The notes: generated by a model from the letters alone, not told the origin. 64,000 nt of DNA from Pseudomonas paralcaligenes (GCF_019655855.1 NZ_BPFX01000004.1:1-64000), one strand, 5' to 3'; shown: positions 45,407-56,332, counted from the stretch's first letter. Made by a program: numbers and translations.

Positions 45407-45456
45407 GGGTGCGCCGCGCGCACCGGTAACCCGTCAGCGGTGCGCGCGGCGCACCC
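45407..45456. repeat. Perfect 19-bp-stem hairpin between hisA and hisF
   Basis: GGGTGCGCCGCGCGCACCG is repeated as an exact reverse complement after a 12-base loop. It is a member of the dispersed GTAGGGTGCGCC family. It begins nine bases after the hisA stop and ends 17 bases before the hisF start, so it sits in the likely hisF translation-initiation area. Confidence 0.8.
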
Positions 45457-45464
45457 CGTTCAAC

Positions 45465-46208
45465 TCACTCGACCTTGTGCTTGAGGTCGCAGACGGCCTG
45501 GGCCTCGGCCACGTCGAGGGTGCCCTCGTAGATCGCGCGGCCGGTGATGGCGCCGATGATGCCGGGATTGTTGGCGTCCAGCAGGGCCTGGATGTCGCCG
45601 ATGTTGTGGATGCCACCGGAGGCGATCACCGGGATGCGGCTGGCGTTGGCCAGGGCCACGGTCGCCGGGATGTTGCAGCCCTGCATCATGCCGTCCTTGG
45701 CGATGTCGGTGTAGACGATGGCGGACACGCCGTCGGCCTCGAAGCGCCTGGCCAGGTCGGTGGCCTGCACGGTGGAGACCTCGGCCCAGCCGTCGGTGGC
45801 GACGAAGCCGTCCTTGGCGTCCAGGCCGACGATGACCTTGCCCGGGAAGGCCTTGCACGCCTCGGTGACGAATTCCGGCTCTTTGACGGCCTTGGTGCCG
45901 ATGATCACGTAGCTGACGCCGGCGCGAACGTAGTGCTCGATGGTTTCCAGGGTACGGATGCCGCCGCCGATCTGGATCGGCAGGTTCGGGTAGCGCCTGG
46001 CGATGGCCGTGACCACTTCGCCGTTGACCGGCTGGCCCTCGAAGGCGCCGTTCAGGTCCACCAGGTGCAGGCGACGGCAGCCGCCCTCGACCCACTTGGC
46101 GGCCATGCTCACCGGGTCGTCGGAGAACACGGTGGAGTCCTCCATGCGGCCCTGGCGCAGGCGCACGCAGGCGCCGTCCTTGAGATCGATAGCGGGGATA
46201 ATCAGCAT
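45465..46208 (-). CDS. hisA: ProFAR isomerase (HisA)
   Basis: A 247-aa TIM-barrel enzyme isomerising ProFAR to PRFAR in histidine synthesis. It opens [20 protein letters not shown] with the catalytic Asp8. It has [69 protein letters not shown] and [17 protein letters not shown]. It follows the DUF2164 gene by 34 bases and belongs to the hisB-H-A-F series. Confidence 0.97.
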   Translation of the reverse strand: MLIIPAIDLKDGACVRLRQGRMEDSTVFSDDPVSMAAKWVEGGCRRLHLVDLNGAFEGQPVNGEVVTAIARRYPNLPIQIGGGIRTLETIEHYVRAGVSYVIIGTKAVKEPEFVTEACKAFPGKVIVGLDAKDGFVATDGWAEVSTVQATDLARRFEADGVSAIVYTDIAKDGMMQGCNIPATVALANASRIPVIASGGIHNIGDIQALLDANNPGIIGAITGRAIYEGTLDVAEAQAVCDLKHKVE

Positions 46209-46242
46209 CGGTTGAACCTGCTCGAGTCGTGATTTTGTGGCG

Positions 46243-46500
46243 TCAGGCCTTTTCGAGCGCCCACAGGTCGCTCTCCAGGCTGGCGAAGCGATCGGCCAGC
46301 AACGCCTGGGCGTCGGCGATCGCCTTGTTGTAGTAGTGCGGGGCGATCTCGCACGCGATCAGGTCGAGCACTTCCTGCACCTCGAACGAGCCCAGTTCGA
46401 GTTCGAAGCGGTCTTCCAGGAAGCGCTCCAGGGCCTGCAGGGCCGCTTGCTGCGCGGCGCCCTCCAGCTCCAGCGGCGCGATCTTGCGGCCCCGGCTCAT
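46243..46500 (-). CDS. DUF2164 protein inside the his cluster
   Basis: An 85-aa protein of the DUF2164 family, seen in [40 protein letters not shown] and LEALEKA-type ends. It is small, acidic and helical. Its start shares one base with the hisH stop, so it is translated with hisH. Its presence between hisH and hisA is a Pseudomonas-type arrangement. No function is known; it is not a histidine pathway enzyme. Confidence 0.85.
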   Translation of the reverse strand: MSRGRKIAPLELEGAAQQAALQALERFLEDRFELELGSFEVQEVLDLIACEIAPHYYNKAIADAQALLADRFASLESDLWALEKA

Positions 46501-47138
46501 CAGCGGCGGCCATCCCAGGCGACGAAGTTCTGCAGCAGCTGCAGGCCGTGGCTGTGGCTCTTCTCCGGGTGGAACTGCACGGCGAAGCGCGAGCCGTCGG
46601 CCAGCGCCGCGGCGAAGTCCTTGCCGTAGTGGCCGCGGCCAACCACCTGGGCCGGGTTGCCGGCCTCGATGTAGTAGCTGTGCACGAAGTAGAAGCGGCC
46701 GTTGTCCGGGATCTCGTGCCAGAGCGGGTGGTCGACCGCCTGGGCGACCTCGTTCCAGCCCATGTGCGGCACCTTCAGGTGCTCGCCGTCCTCGTGCAGG
46801 TCCTTGCCGAAGAAGCGCACCTGGCCGGGGAACAGGCCGATGCAGTCGACCCCGCCGTTCTCCTCGCTGCGCTCCAGCAGGGCCTGCATGCCGACGCAGA
46901 TGCCGAGGAACGGGCGATCGACGCTGACCTCGCGCACCAGCGCGTCGAAGCCCAGGCGTTTGATCTCGGCCATGCAGTCGCGGATCGCGCCAACGCCGGG
47001 GAACACCACCCGGTCGGCCTCGCGGATCGTCGCGGCGTCGCTGGTCACCAGCACCCGGCCGGCGCCGACGTGCTCCAGCGCCTTGGCCACCGAGTGCAGG
47101 TTGCCCATGCCGTAGTCGATTACTGCGACCGTCTGCAT
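46500..47138 (-). CDS. hisH: Imidazole glycerol phosphate synthase, glutamine amidotransferase subunit
   Basis: A 212-aa class-I amidotransferase that supplies ammonia to HisF. Motifs are [34 protein letters not shown], the nucleophile in [24 protein letters not shown] and the His-Glu pair in [15 protein letters not shown]. It starts directly after the hisB stop, and its stop shares a base with the DUF2164 start, giving a tightly coupled trio. Confidence 0.97.
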   Translation of the reverse strand: MQTVAVIDYGMGNLHSVAKALEHVGAGRVLVTSDAATIREADRVVFPGVGAIRDCMAEIKRLGFDALVREVSVDRPFLGICVGMQALLERSEENGGVDCIGLFPGQVRFFGKDLHEDGEHLKVPHMGWNEVAQAVDHPLWHEIPDNGRFYFVHSYYIEAGNPAQVVGRGHYGKDFAAALADGSRFAVQFHPEKSHSHGLQLLQNFVAWDGRR

Positions 47139-47732
47139 TTACAGAGTGCCTTTAGTTGACGGCATCTGCCCGGCCATGCGCGGGTCCAGCTCCACGGCCA
47201 TGCGCAGGGCGCGGCCGAAGGCCTTGAACACGGTCTCGATCTGGTGGTGGGTGTTGTGCCCGCGCAGGTTGTCGATGTGCAGGCTGACCTGGGCGTGGTT
47301 GACGAAGCCCTGGAAGAACTCCTGGAACAGGTCCACGTCGAAGCCGCCGACCACCGCGCGGGTGAAGGGCACGTGCATCTGCAGGCCGGGACGGCCGGAG
47401 AAGTCGATCACCACGCGCGACAGCGCCTCGTCCAGCGGGACGTAGGAGTGGCCGTAGCGGGTCATGCCCTTCTTGTCGCCGACGGCCTTGGCGAAGGCCT
47501 GGCCGAGGCTGATGCCGACGTCCTCTACGGTGTGGTGGTCGTCGATGTGCAGGTCGCCCTTGCAGTAGATATCCAGGTCGATCAGGCCATGACGGGCGAT
47601 CTGATCGAGCATGTGCTCGAGGAAGGGCACGCCAATGTCGAACTTGGCCTTGCCGGTGCCATCCAGGTTGATCGAGACCTTGATCTGGGTCTCCAGGGTG
47701 TTGCGCTCGACGGATGCCGTACGTTCGGCCAT
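47139..47732 (-). CDS. hisB: Imidazoleglycerol-phosphate dehydratase
   Basis: A 197-aa manganese enzyme that dehydrates imidazole glycerol phosphate. Metal-binding histidine motifs are [38 protein letters not shown] and [20 protein letters not shown]. This is the monofunctional form without the HisN phosphatase domain, usual for Pseudomonas. It is the first his gene, divergent from the PanZ-like gene. The start [12 protein letters not shown] is chosen over a frame eight codons longer. Confidence 0.97.
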   Translation of the reverse strand: MAERTASVERNTLETQIKVSINLDGTGKAKFDIGVPFLEHMLDQIARHGLIDLDIYCKGDLHIDDHHTVEDVGISLGQAFAKAVGDKKGMTRYGHSYVPLDEALSRVVIDFSGRPGLQMHVPFTRAVVGGFDVDLFQEFFQGFVNHAQVSLHIDNLRGHNTHHQIETVFKAFGRALRMAVELDPRMAGQMPSTKGTL

Positions 47733-47770
47733 CTCTCCAGCTCCAGGGCTGCTCACGGGAAAAGGCCGCC

Positions 47771-47776
47771 ATTATA
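47771..47776 (-). promoter_or_regulatory. -10 element of the hisB promoter
   Basis: A perfect TATAAT on the reverse strand lies about 40 bases before the hisB start. No good -35 hexamer is visible at the right distance, so an activator may be needed or another element used. Confidence 0.45.
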
Positions 47777-47881
47777 GGCGGGCCGTGGCTTGGGCGGCTA
47801 CCGGCGGCGGTCGGGGCAATGGCTATCGGCGTGATCGACCTGGCCTTACACTGCCCGGCCTGCTCTCCCGAGGAAGCCGCC

Positions 47882-48280
47882 ATGCCCGTTCTGGTCGAAA
47901 TCGTCAGCCGCCCGTCCGCCCAGGACCACACCGACCTGGGCAAGGTCTACGCCGACGCCCCGGACTGGCTGCTGGCGCCCTACGCCAGCGTCGACGCCCT
48001 GCTGGCCGATGGCATCGGCTCGGGCAAGCTGATCGCCGGGCGCTTCAACGACCGCCTGCTCGGTGCCGCCCTGCTGGAGCGCGGCGCGGCGCACTGGAGC
48101 CTGTCGCACCTGTGCGTGCGCAAGGTCACCCGCAAGCGCGGCGTGGCCCGGCGCATCCTCGACGAGGCCAAACGCCTGGCAGCCGAGGCCGGCAAGCCGC
48201 TGCACCTGACGGCGCCGAAGGACCATCTGGAGAGCCAGGCCTTGGCCGCGCGCACCGGCCTGCCGCTGGACCCGCTGTAG
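47882..48280 (+). CDS. PanZ/PanM-like GNAT domain protein
   Basis: A 132-aa GNAT-fold protein. The start of the domain reads SAQDHTDLGKVYADAPDWLL, followed by AGRFNDRLLGAALLERG and SHLCVRKVTRKRGVARRILD, where the acetyl-CoA loop RKRGVA is visible. The order of these motifs matches PanZ, which senses acetyl-CoA and promotes maturation of aspartate decarboxylase PanD. The start MPVLVEIVSRPS is taken at 47882; the longer frame covers the hisB promoter. A general acetyltransferase remains possible. Confidence 0.75.
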   Translation: MPVLVEIVSRPSAQDHTDLGKVYADAPDWLLAPYASVDALLADGIGSGKLIAGRFNDRLLGAALLERGAAHWSLSHLCVRKVTRKRGVARRILDEAKRLAAEAGKPLHLTAPKDHLESQALAARTGLPLDPL

Positions 48281-48348
48281 CAGAAAGCCCGACGCCGGAG
48301 TAATGCTGTTCGCTTGGATTGTGCGGGAGCGGCTGGGTGGCATTCCTG

Positions 48349-48371
48349 TTCGCGGACAAGTCCGCTCCCAC
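48349..48371. repeat. Half of a GTGGGAGCGG-type palindrome
   Basis: TTCGCGGACAAGTCCGCTCC followed by CAC is the exact 3' arm of the hairpin at 17945-18008. The partner arm here is degraded (GTGCGGGAGCGGCTGG). The 251 bases between the PanZ-like and AsmA-like genes hold no gene. Confidence 0.6.
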
Positions 48372-48531
48372 GGGCTGAGCTCACCAGCAACCGACCGCGT
48401 CAACGGGGAACCGCCCGCCACCCCGGCCATCCAACCCCGAGCCGAGCACGGCTCGACACGGTGCCCGCCGCATCACCCGGCAGCGGTATACTCCCGCCCC
48501 ATATAGAAGAACCCATACAAGGACTTGGTCC

Positions 48532-50750
48532 ATGAAAGCCTTCGGCAAAATCCTGGGTCTGGCGTTTCTCGGGCTGCTGCTGGTCGTCGTCGGCCTCGGC
48601 TTCGCCCTGACCCACCTGTTCGACCCCAACGACTACAAGGACGAGATCCGCCAGTTGGCCCGCGACAAGGCCAACCTGGAACTGACCCTCAACGGCGACA
48701 TCGGCTGGAGCCTGTTCCCCTGGCTTGGCCTGGAACTGACCGACGCCACCCTGGCCAGCGCCGAGACGCCGGACAAGCCCTTCGCCGACCTGCGCCTGCT
48801 CGGCCTCTCCGTGCGCGTGCTGCCGCTGCTCTACCGCGAAGTGCAGATGAGCGACATCCGTGTCGACGGCCTCAACCTGACCCTGCAGCGCGACGACAAG
48901 GGCCGCAGCAACTGGGAAGGTATCGGCCGGCCGGCCACGGCCACCGGCGACGAGACCACCGCCCAGGCCCCCGCCGAGCCGCGCGAGCCGACCGCGCAAA
49001 CCACCGACGAGAGTGGCAGGCCGGTCAAGCTGGACATCGACAGCCTGACCATCAGCAACTCCCGCGTGGACTTCCACGATGCCCAGAGCGGCCAGCAATT
49101 CAGCGCAGAGGGCATCGAGCTGTCCACCGGCGCCATCCGCGAGGGCACCGACATCCCGGTCAAGCTGCTCGCCTTCCTCGGCACCAACCAGCCGGTGCTG
49201 CGCGCCAAGACCGAACTGCAGGGCCTGCTGCGCTTCGACCGCGGGCTCAAGCGCTACCAGCTGCAGGACCTCAAGCTGGCCGGCGAGGCCTCGGGCGAGC
49301 CGCTCAACGGCAAGACCCTGACCTTCTCCAGCCAGGGCCAGCTGCTGCTCGACCAGTCCGCCCAGGTGGCCGAGTGGACCGGCATCAAGCTCTCCGCCAA
49401 CCAGCTGCGCGCCCTCGGCGAACTCAAGCTGCGCGACCTGGACAAGACCGCCCAGCTGGAGGGCAACCTGTCGCTGGCCCAGTTCAACCTGCGCGAATTC
49501 CTCGACGGCCTGGGCGTGGCCCTGCCGCCCATGCGCGACAACGGCACGCTGAGCCGCGTCGAACTGTCCGCCCGCCTGGCCGGCACGCCGAACAGCCTGG
49601 CCTTCAACGACCTGTCCCTGAAGCTGGACGACAGCACCCTGGGCGGCAGCCTGGCGGTCAGCGACTTCGCAAAGCGCGCCCTGCGCGTGCAACTGAAGGG
49701 CGACCGGCTCGACCTCGACCGCTACCTGCCGCCCGAGACCAAGGACGCCAGCGCCGGCGCGGCGCGCAAGAACGAAGTCAAGGAAGCCACGGCCGCCGCT
49801 GGCGCCAGCGGCACCACACCGCTGCCCAACGCCCCGACCCAGCAGGCCTGGAGCGAGGCCCCGCTGCTGCCGCTGGACACCCTGCGCAAGCTCGACGTCC
49901 AGGCCGATCTGGGCCTCGGCCAGCTGACCCTGAGCAAGCTGCCGATCGAGGACGCGCGCATCTCCCTCACCGCCAAGGGCGGCCTGATCGACCTCAAGGA
50001 AATGCGCGGCGACCTGCATGGCGGCGAGTTCGCCGTGCGCTCGCAGCTCGACGCGCGCCCGGCCGTCCCGGTGCTGACCGCGAACAAGCAGCTCAAACGC
50101 GTCCCGCTGGAGAAACTGATCGAGGCCCGCGGCGAGAAGGCGCCGGTGCGTGGCCAGCTCGACCTGAACGCCGACCTGCGCACCCAGGGCAACAGCGAGA
50201 AGGCCTGGATCGACGCCCTCAACGGCACCGCCAGCTTCAGCCTGAGCAACGGCGTGCTGATCGACGCCAATCTGGAGCAGCAACTCTGCCAGGGCATCGC
50301 CACCCTCAACCGCAAGTCGCTGTCCGGCGAGCCGCGCGGCAAGGACACCCCCTTCGAGGAACTGCACGGCAACCTCAACATCCACAACGGCGTGGCCAGC
50401 AATCCGGACCTCAAGGCGCGCATTCCCGGCCTGACGGTCAATGGCGACGGCGCCCTCGACCTGCGCGTGCTGGGCATGGACTACCGCGTCGGCATCGTCA
50501 TCGAAGGCGACAAACGCGCCATGCCGGACCCGGCCTGCCAGGTCAACGAACGCTACGTCGGCCTGGAGTGGCCGCTGCGCTGCCGCGGCCCGCTGGAGCT
50601 GGGCGCCAAGGCCTGCCGCCTGGACAAGGACGGCCTCGGCAAGGTCGCCGCCAGGCTGGCCGGCGACAAGCTCAGCGAGAAACTGGAAGAGAAGCTCGGC
50701 GACAAGGTCACCCCGGAACTCAAGGACGCACTGAAAGGCCTGTTCAAGCG

Positions 50751-50754
<4 letters not shown>
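48532..50754 (+). CDS. AsmA family protein
   Basis: A 740-aa inner-membrane-anchored periplasmic protein of the AsmA/TamB-like lipid-transport group. A single N-terminal helix ([20 protein letters not shown]) is followed by AsmA repeats: [60 protein letters not shown] near the C-terminus, and a final charged stretch ([20 protein letters not shown]). Members bridge the membranes and carry phospholipid. Its stop overlaps the mutY start by four bases (ATGA), making an asmA-mutY-yggX operon. A TATACT lies about 45 bases before the start. Confidence 0.9.
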
Positions 50755-51814
<1,060 letters not shown>

Positions 51815-51818
<4 letters not shown>

Positions 51819-52087
51819 GCCGCACCATCCACTGCCGCAAATACAACGAAGACCTGCCCGGCCTCGATCGCCCGCCCTACCCCGGCGCCAAGGGCGAGGA
51901 CATCTACAACAACGTGTCGAAGAAGGCCTGGGACGAGTGGCAGGCGCACCAGACAATGCTGATCAACGAGCGCCGGCTGAACATGATGAACGCCGAGGAC
52001 CGCAAGTTCCTCCAGGCCGAGATGGACAAGTTCCTCTCCGGCGAGGACTACGCCAAGGCCGACGGCTACGTGCCGCCGAGCGCATAA
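51815..52087 (+). CDS. yggX: Fe(2+)-trafficking protein YggX
   Basis: A 90-aa cytoplasmic protein that protects iron-sulfur clusters and takes part in iron handling. It starts [20 protein letters not shown] with the conserved Cys7, followed by [40 protein letters not shown] and [20 protein letters not shown]. It overlaps mutY by four bases. The mutY-yggX pairing, joining an Fe-S enzyme with an iron-protection protein, is conserved in gammaproteobacteria. Confidence 0.97.
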
Positions 52088-52103
52088 CCTCCGTGTGATC
52101 TTC

Positions 52104-52166
52104 GTGGGAGCGGCCTTGGCCGCGAAGCAATTAAAAAGAAACGCTTCGCGGCAATCGGAGCCCCAC
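52104..52166. repeat. GTGGGAGCGG-family hairpin after yggX
   Basis: GTGGGAGCGGCCTTGGCCGC with GAAGC pairs imperfectly with GCTTCGCGGCAATCGGAGCC plus CCAC. It is related to 17945-18008. It lies 17 bases after yggX and may end the asmA-mutY-yggX transcript. Confidence 0.7.
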
Positions 52167-52240
52167 CCAGCCGCCCCCACACCGACAACCCGCCGCAACG
52201 CTAACCGCCCGTTTGCACTGAAATTTTTTATCGGCCTCGC

Positions 52241-52269
52241 TTGACACTGCAAAGCCAAATCCGTTTAAT
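52241..52269 (+). promoter_or_regulatory. Promoter of tRNA-Phe
   Basis: TTGACA (52241-52246) and TTTAAT (52264-52269) are separated by exactly 17 bases and lie 11 bases before the tRNA. The GC-rich stretch GGCGCCCCG after the -10 resembles the discriminator of stringently controlled stable-RNA promoters. Confidence 0.8.
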
Positions 52270-52280
52270 GGCGCCCCGTT

Positions 52281-52356
52281 GCCCAGGTAGCTCAGTCGGT
52301 AGAGCAGGGGATTGAAAATCCCCGTGTCGGCGGTTCGATTCCGTCCCTGGGCACCA
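52281..52356 (+). tRNA. tRNA-Phe (anticodon GAA)
   Basis: A 76-base tRNA with acceptor arm GCCCAGG/CCTGGGC and encoded CCA. The D loop is TAGCTCAGTCGGTAGAGCA. The anticodon stem GGGGA and TCCCC encloses TTGAAAA, giving GAA. The T loop is GGTTCGATTCC. All four arms pair. Confidence 0.98.
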
Positions 52357-52367
52357 CTAATACCGAG

Positions 52368-52400
52368 AACCCCGAGCGAAGCGATTCCTCGGGGTTTTTT
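52368..52400 (+). terminator. Terminator of tRNA-Phe
   Basis: AACCCCGAG and CTCGGGGTT form a stem with an 11-base loop followed by TTTT, starting 12 bases after the tRNA. Confidence 0.9.
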
Positions 52401-52448
52401 GCTATTCACGGCGCAGGAAGCGTGCCGTCCCGGACGAGTGAGGCCCCC

Positions 52449-53099
52449 ATGGAATTCATCCAGCTTGTCATCGACTTCATCCTGCACATCGACCGCCATC
52501 TGGCGGAGCTGACCGCCGCCTACGGGCCGTGGATCTACGGCATCCTGTTCCTGATCATCTTCTGCGAGACCGGTCTGGTGGTGACGCCCTTCCTGCCGGG
52601 CGACTCGCTGCTGTTCGTCGCCGGCGCCATCGCCACCCAGGACGCGATGAACGTGCACCTGATGGTCGTGCTGCTGATCATCGCCGCGATCCTCGGCGAC
52701 GCGGTCAACTACAGCATCGGCCGCTTCTTCGGCGCCAAACTGTTCGCCAACCCGGATTCGAAGATCTTCCGCCGCCGCTACCTGGAGCTGACCGAGACCT
52801 TCTATGCGAAGCATGGCGGCAAGACCATCATCCTCGCCCGCTTCGTGCCCATCGTCCGCACCTTCGCGCCCTTCGTGGCTGGCATGGGCCACATGCCCTA
52901 CCGTCGCTTCGCCGCCTACAACGTGATCGGCGCCATCGTCTGGGTGACGCTGTTCAGCTACGCCGGCTACTTCTTCGGCAACCTGCCGGTGGTGCAGAGC
53001 AACCTGCACTACCTGATCGTGGCGATCATCTTCGTGTCGATCCTGCCGGGCGTGATCGAGATCATCCGCCATCGCCGCGCCGCAGCCCGGGCCGGCTAG
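52449..53099 (+). CDS. DedA family membrane protein
   Basis: A 216-aa inner-membrane protein of the DedA/VTT superfamily, linked to undecaprenyl phosphate or lipid flipping and membrane homeostasis. It has [31 protein letters not shown], the re-entrant-loop area [19 protein letters not shown] and the arginine motif [20 protein letters not shown] with [21 protein letters not shown] 52449 is used; an in-frame GTG at 52422 is possible. It ends just before a strong terminator. Confidence 0.92.
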   Translation: MEFIQLVIDFILHIDRHLAELTAAYGPWIYGILFLIIFCETGLVVTPFLPGDSLLFVAGAIATQDAMNVHLMVVLLIIAAILGDAVNYSIGRFFGAKLFANPDSKIFRRRYLELTETFYAKHGGKTIILARFVPIVRTFAPFVAGMGHMPYRRFAAYNVIGAIVWVTLFSYAGYFFGNLPVVQSNLHYLIVAIIFVSILPGVIEIIRHRRAAARAG

Positions 53100-53106
53100 C
53101 CGACAG

Positions 53107-53133
53107 AAGCCCGATCCGCGCATCGGGCTTTTT
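53107..53133 (+). terminator. Terminator after dedA
   Basis: AAGCCCGAT and ATCGGGCTT with a six-base loop and a following TTT start seven bases after the dedA stop. The 246 bases from dedA to the ABC operon contain no gene. Confidence 0.88.
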
Positions 53134-53345
53134 GTTTCCACCCATCCCAAGCGACGTCCGGAATTGCTCCCGGCCGTTTTTGTTTGGGCGCGACACGCAA
53201 CTGTCATGATGCGACAACACGCCGCGGCCGTGGCGAACGTGGCCGGAACCCGGCTTGGCGCTCCGCTGGGGCTATGCTAGGTTCAGCCGCACGCTAGGAA
53301 GGCGGCCAGCAGCCGGAGCGCATCCGAATAACAAGAGGAACACCC

Positions 53346-54119
53346 ATGGCCGAGGCAACGCCCGCGCTGGAAATCCGCAACCTGCACAAACGCTACGGCG
53401 ACCTTGAAGTGCTCAAGGGCATCTCGCTGACCGCTCGCGACGGCGACGTGATCTCCATCCTCGGCTCCTCCGGTTCCGGCAAGTCGACCTTCCTGCGCTG
53501 CATCAACCTGCTGGAGAACCCGCACGAAGGGCAGATCTTCGTCGCCGGCGAACAACTCAAGCTGAAGTCGGCGAAGAACGGCGACCTGATCGCCGCCGAC
53601 AACCGCCAGATCAACCGCCTGCGCAGTGAGATCGGCTTTGTCTTCCAGAATTTCAACCTGTGGCCGCACATGACCATCCTCGACAACATCATCGAGGCTC
53701 CCCGTCGCGTGCTCGGCCAGAGCAAGGCCGAAGCCACCGAGGTGGCCGAGGCGCTGCTGGCCAAGGTCGGCATCGCCGACAAGCGCCACGCCTACCCCAA
53801 CCAGCTTTCCGGCGGCCAGCAGCAGCGCGCCGCCATCGCCCGCACCCTGGCCATGCAGCCCAAGGTGATCCTGTTCGACGAGCCGACTTCGGCACTCGAC
53901 CCGGAAATGGTACAGGAAGTGCTTAACGTGATCCGTGCGCTCGCCGAGGAAGGCCGCACCATGTTGCTGGTCACCCACGAGATGAATTTCGCGCGCCAGG
54001 TGTCCAGCGAGGTGGTATTCCTGCACCAGGGTCTGGTGGAGGAGCAGGGGCCGCCCGAGCAGGTCTTCACCAACCCGCAATCGGCACGCTGCAAACAATT
54101 CATGTCCAGCAATCACTAA
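53346..54119 (+). CDS. Basic amino acid ABC transporter, ATP-binding subunit (HisP-like)
   Basis: A 257-aa ATPase that powers an amino acid importer. It has Walker A LGSSGSGKSTFLRCIN, Q-loop FVFQNFNLWPHMTI, signature LSGGQQQRAAIARTLA, Walker B VILFDEPTSALDPEM and H-loop LLVTHEMNFARQV. It resembles HisP/ArtP/AotP subunits for histidine, arginine and ornithine. It is the first gene of a four-gene operon: ATPase, binding protein, two permeases. Confidence 0.95.
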   Translation: MAEATPALEIRNLHKRYGDLEVLKGISLTARDGDVISILGSSGSGKSTFLRCINLLENPHEGQIFVAGEQLKLKSAKNGDLIAADNRQINRLRSEIGFVFQNFNLWPHMTILDNIIEAPRRVLGQSKAEATEVAEALLAKVGIADKRHAYPNQLSGGQQQRAAIARTLAMQPKVILFDEPTSALDPEMVQEVLNVIRALAEEGRTMLLVTHEMNFARQVSSEVVFLHQGLVEEQGPPEQVFTNPQSARCKQFMSSNH

Positions 54120-54132
54120 CGGAGCAACACGC

Positions 54133-54885
54133 ATGCAGAACTATAAGAAGATCCTGCTGGCCGCCGTCGCCACCCTGGCATTCGGCACCCAGGCAGTCGC
54201 CGCGGACAAACTGAAGATCGGCACCGAAGGCGCCTACCCGCCCTTCAACCTGATCGACGCCAGCGGCAAGGTCGGCGGCTTCGACGTGGAGATCGCCCAG
54301 GCCCTGTGCGCCAAGATGGGCGCCGAGTGCGAAGTGGTCACTTCCGACTGGGACGGCATCATCCCGGCCCTGAACGCCAAGAAGTTCGACTTCCTGGCCG
54401 CTTCCATGTCGATCACCGAGGAACGCCAGCAGGCCGTCGACTTCACCGAGCCCTACTACACCAACAAGCTGCAGTTCATCGCGCCGAAGACCGCCGACCT
54501 CAAGACCGACAAGGCCAGCCTGAAAGGCAAGGTGATCGGCGCCCAGCGCGCCACCATCGCCGGTACCTGGCTCGAGGACAACATGGCCGACACCGTCGAG
54601 ATCAAGCTGTACGACACCCAGGAAAACGCCTACCTCGACCTGTCCTCGGGCCGCCTCGACGGCGTGCTGGCCGACAAGTTCGTCAACTGGGAATGGCTGA
54701 AGAGCGAGGCCGGCAAGGACTTCGAGTTCAAGGGCGACCCGGTGTTCGACAACGACAAGATCGCCATCGCCGTACGCAAGGGCGACCCGCTGCGCGAGAA
54801 GCTGAACACCGCGCTGAAGGCCATCGTCGAAGACGGCACCTACAAGCAAATCAACGACAAGTACTTCCCGTTCAGCATCTACTGA
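54133..54885 (+). CDS. Periplasmic basic amino acid binding protein (ArtJ/HisJ-like)
   Basis: A 250-aa family-3 binding protein. The signal peptide is about residues 1-23 (ILLAAVATLAFGTQAVAA). The mature part starts DKLKIGTEGAYPPFNLIDAS and has GGFDVEIAQALCAKMGAECE, SDWDGIIPALNAKKFDFLAA and the ligand-site stretch MSITEERQQAVDFTEPYYTN. The cysteine pair CAKMGAEC is typical of the lysine/arginine/histidine subgroup. It lies 13 bases after the ATPase gene. The precise amino acid is not determined. Confidence 0.95.
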   Translation: MQNYKKILLAAVATLAFGTQAVAADKLKIGTEGAYPPFNLIDASGKVGGFDVEIAQALCAKMGAECEVVTSDWDGIIPALNAKKFDFLAASMSITEERQQAVDFTEPYYTNKLQFIAPKTADLKTDKASLKGKVIGAQRATIAGTWLEDNMADTVEIKLYDTQENAYLDLSSGRLDGVLADKFVNWEWLKSEAGKDFEFKGDPVFDNDKIAIAVRKGDPLREKLNTALKAIVEDGTYKQINDKYFPFSIY

Positions 54886-54941
54886 TGCGTCCGACCGCCG
54901 CCGCCCAGCCGGGCGGCGGCCGTCCTCTGCAGTAGCCTCCC

Positions 54942-55634
54942 ATGATCCTCGACCTGCACGGCTTCGGCCCCGCCCTCGTCGCCGGCACGCTGGTGACCAT
55001 CCAGCTGGCCCTGTCCGCCCTGGCCCTCGGCCTGGTGCTCGGACTGCTCGGCGCGCTGGCCAAGACTTCCCCGTACAAGCCCCTGCAATGGCTTGGCGGC
55101 AGCTACTCGACCATCGTCCGGGGCATCCCCGAACTACTCTGGGTGCTGCTCATCTATTTCGGTACCGTCCAGGGCCTGGCGGCCCTCGGCGAGTTCCTCG
55201 GCATCGGCAGCCTGGAGCTGAATCCGTTCGCCGCCGGCACCATCGCCCTCGGCCTGTGCTTCGGCGCCTACGCCACCGAAGTGTTCCGCGGCGCCATCCT
55301 GGCGATTCCCAAGGGTCACCGCGAGGCCGGCCAGGCCCTCGGCATGAGCGGGGGCCGCATTCTCTGGAAGCTGATCCTGCCGCAGATGTGGCGCATCGCC
55401 CTGCCCGGCCTGGGCAACCTGTTCATGATCCTGATGAAGGACACCGCCCTGGTCTCGGTCATCGGCCTGGAAGAAATCATGCGTCGCTCGCAGATCGCCG
55501 TGACCGCCAGCAAGGAGCCCTTCACCTTCTATATGGTCGCCGCCTTCATCTATCTGGGCCTGACCATCATCGCCATGATCGGCATGCACTTCCTCGAGAA
55601 GCGCGCCAGCCGCGGCTTCGTTCGGAGCGCCTGA
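54942..55634 (+). CDS. Basic amino acid ABC transporter permease (HisQ-like)
   Basis: A 230-aa permease with about five membrane helices. The opening (GFGPALVAGTLVTIQLALSA) and the ABC-permease loop (GHREAGQALGMSGGRILWKL, ILPQMWRIALPGLGN) are the HisQ/AotQ type, as is YSTIVRGIPELLWVLLIYFG. Its stop overlaps the start of the second permease (TGATG), so the two halves of the channel are co-translated. The 56-base gap before it contains a short hairpin (CCGCCGCCCAGCCGGGCGGCGG) without effect on gene order. Confidence 0.94.
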   Translation: MILDLHGFGPALVAGTLVTIQLALSALALGLVLGLLGALAKTSPYKPLQWLGGSYSTIVRGIPELLWVLLIYFGTVQGLAALGEFLGIGSLELNPFAAGTIALGLCFGAYATEVFRGAILAIPKGHREAGQALGMSGGRILWKLILPQMWRIALPGLGNLFMILMKDTALVSVIGLEEIMRRSQIAVTASKEPFTFYMVAAFIYLGLTIIAMIGMHFLEKRASRGFVRSA

Positions 55635-56323
55635 TGAACTGGGACGTGATCTACAAGTACCTGCCCAAGCTGCTCGAGGGCGCCTGGCTGACCGTGGAGC
55701 TGGTCGCCATCGCCGTCGTAGCCGGGCTGATCCTCGCCCTGCCCATGGGCATCGCCCGGGCCTCGCGCCACTGGTACGTGCGCGCCCTGCCCTACGGCTA
55801 CATCTTCTTCTTCCGCGGTACACCGCTGCTGGTGCAACTGTTCCTGGTCTACTACGGCCTGGCCCAGTTCGACGCGGTGCGTAAGGGGCCGCTCTGGCCA
55901 TACCTGCGTGACCCGTACTGGTGCACCATCATCACCATGACCATGCACACCGCCGCGTACATCGCGGAAATCCTGCGCGGCGCCATCCAGGCCGTGCCGC
56001 CCGGCGAGATCGAGGCGGCCCGCGCGCTGGGCATGTCGCGCGCCCAGGCGATGATCTACATCATCCTGCCGCGCGCCGCGCGCATCGGCCTGCCGGCCTA
56101 CAGCAACGAAGTCATCCTGATGCTCAAGGCCAGCGCCCTGGCCAGCACCGTGACCCTGCTGGAACTGACCGGCATGTCGCGGACCATCATCGCCCGCACC
56201 TACCTGCCGGTGGAGATATTCTTCGCCGCCGGTATCTTCTACCTGGTCATCGCCTACGTGATGGTGCGCGCCTTCAAGCTGCTGGAGCGCAAGCTGCGCG
56301 TCGACGCCTGCCAGGGCCGCTGA
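55634..56323 (+). CDS. Basic amino acid ABC transporter permease (HisM-like)
   Basis: A 229-aa partner permease. It has LPKLLEGAWLTVELVAIAVV, PYGYIFFFRGTPLLVQLFLV and the loop that meets the ATPase, EIEAARALGMSRAQAMIYII. The insertion FDAVRKGPLWPYLRDPYWC is the HisM/AotM hallmark. ATG overlaps the upstream stop. With the other three genes it forms a complete importer for a basic amino acid. Confidence 0.94.
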   Translation: MNWDVIYKYLPKLLEGAWLTVELVAIAVVAGLILALPMGIARASRHWYVRALPYGYIFFFRGTPLLVQLFLVYYGLAQFDAVRKGPLWPYLRDPYWCTIITMTMHTAAYIAEILRGAIQAVPPGEIEAARALGMSRAQAMIYIILPRAARIGLPAYSNEVILMLKASALASTVTLLELTGMSRTIIARTYLPVEIFFAAGIFYLVIAYVMVRAFKLLERKLRVDACQGR

Positions 56324-56332
56324 CTCATCACC

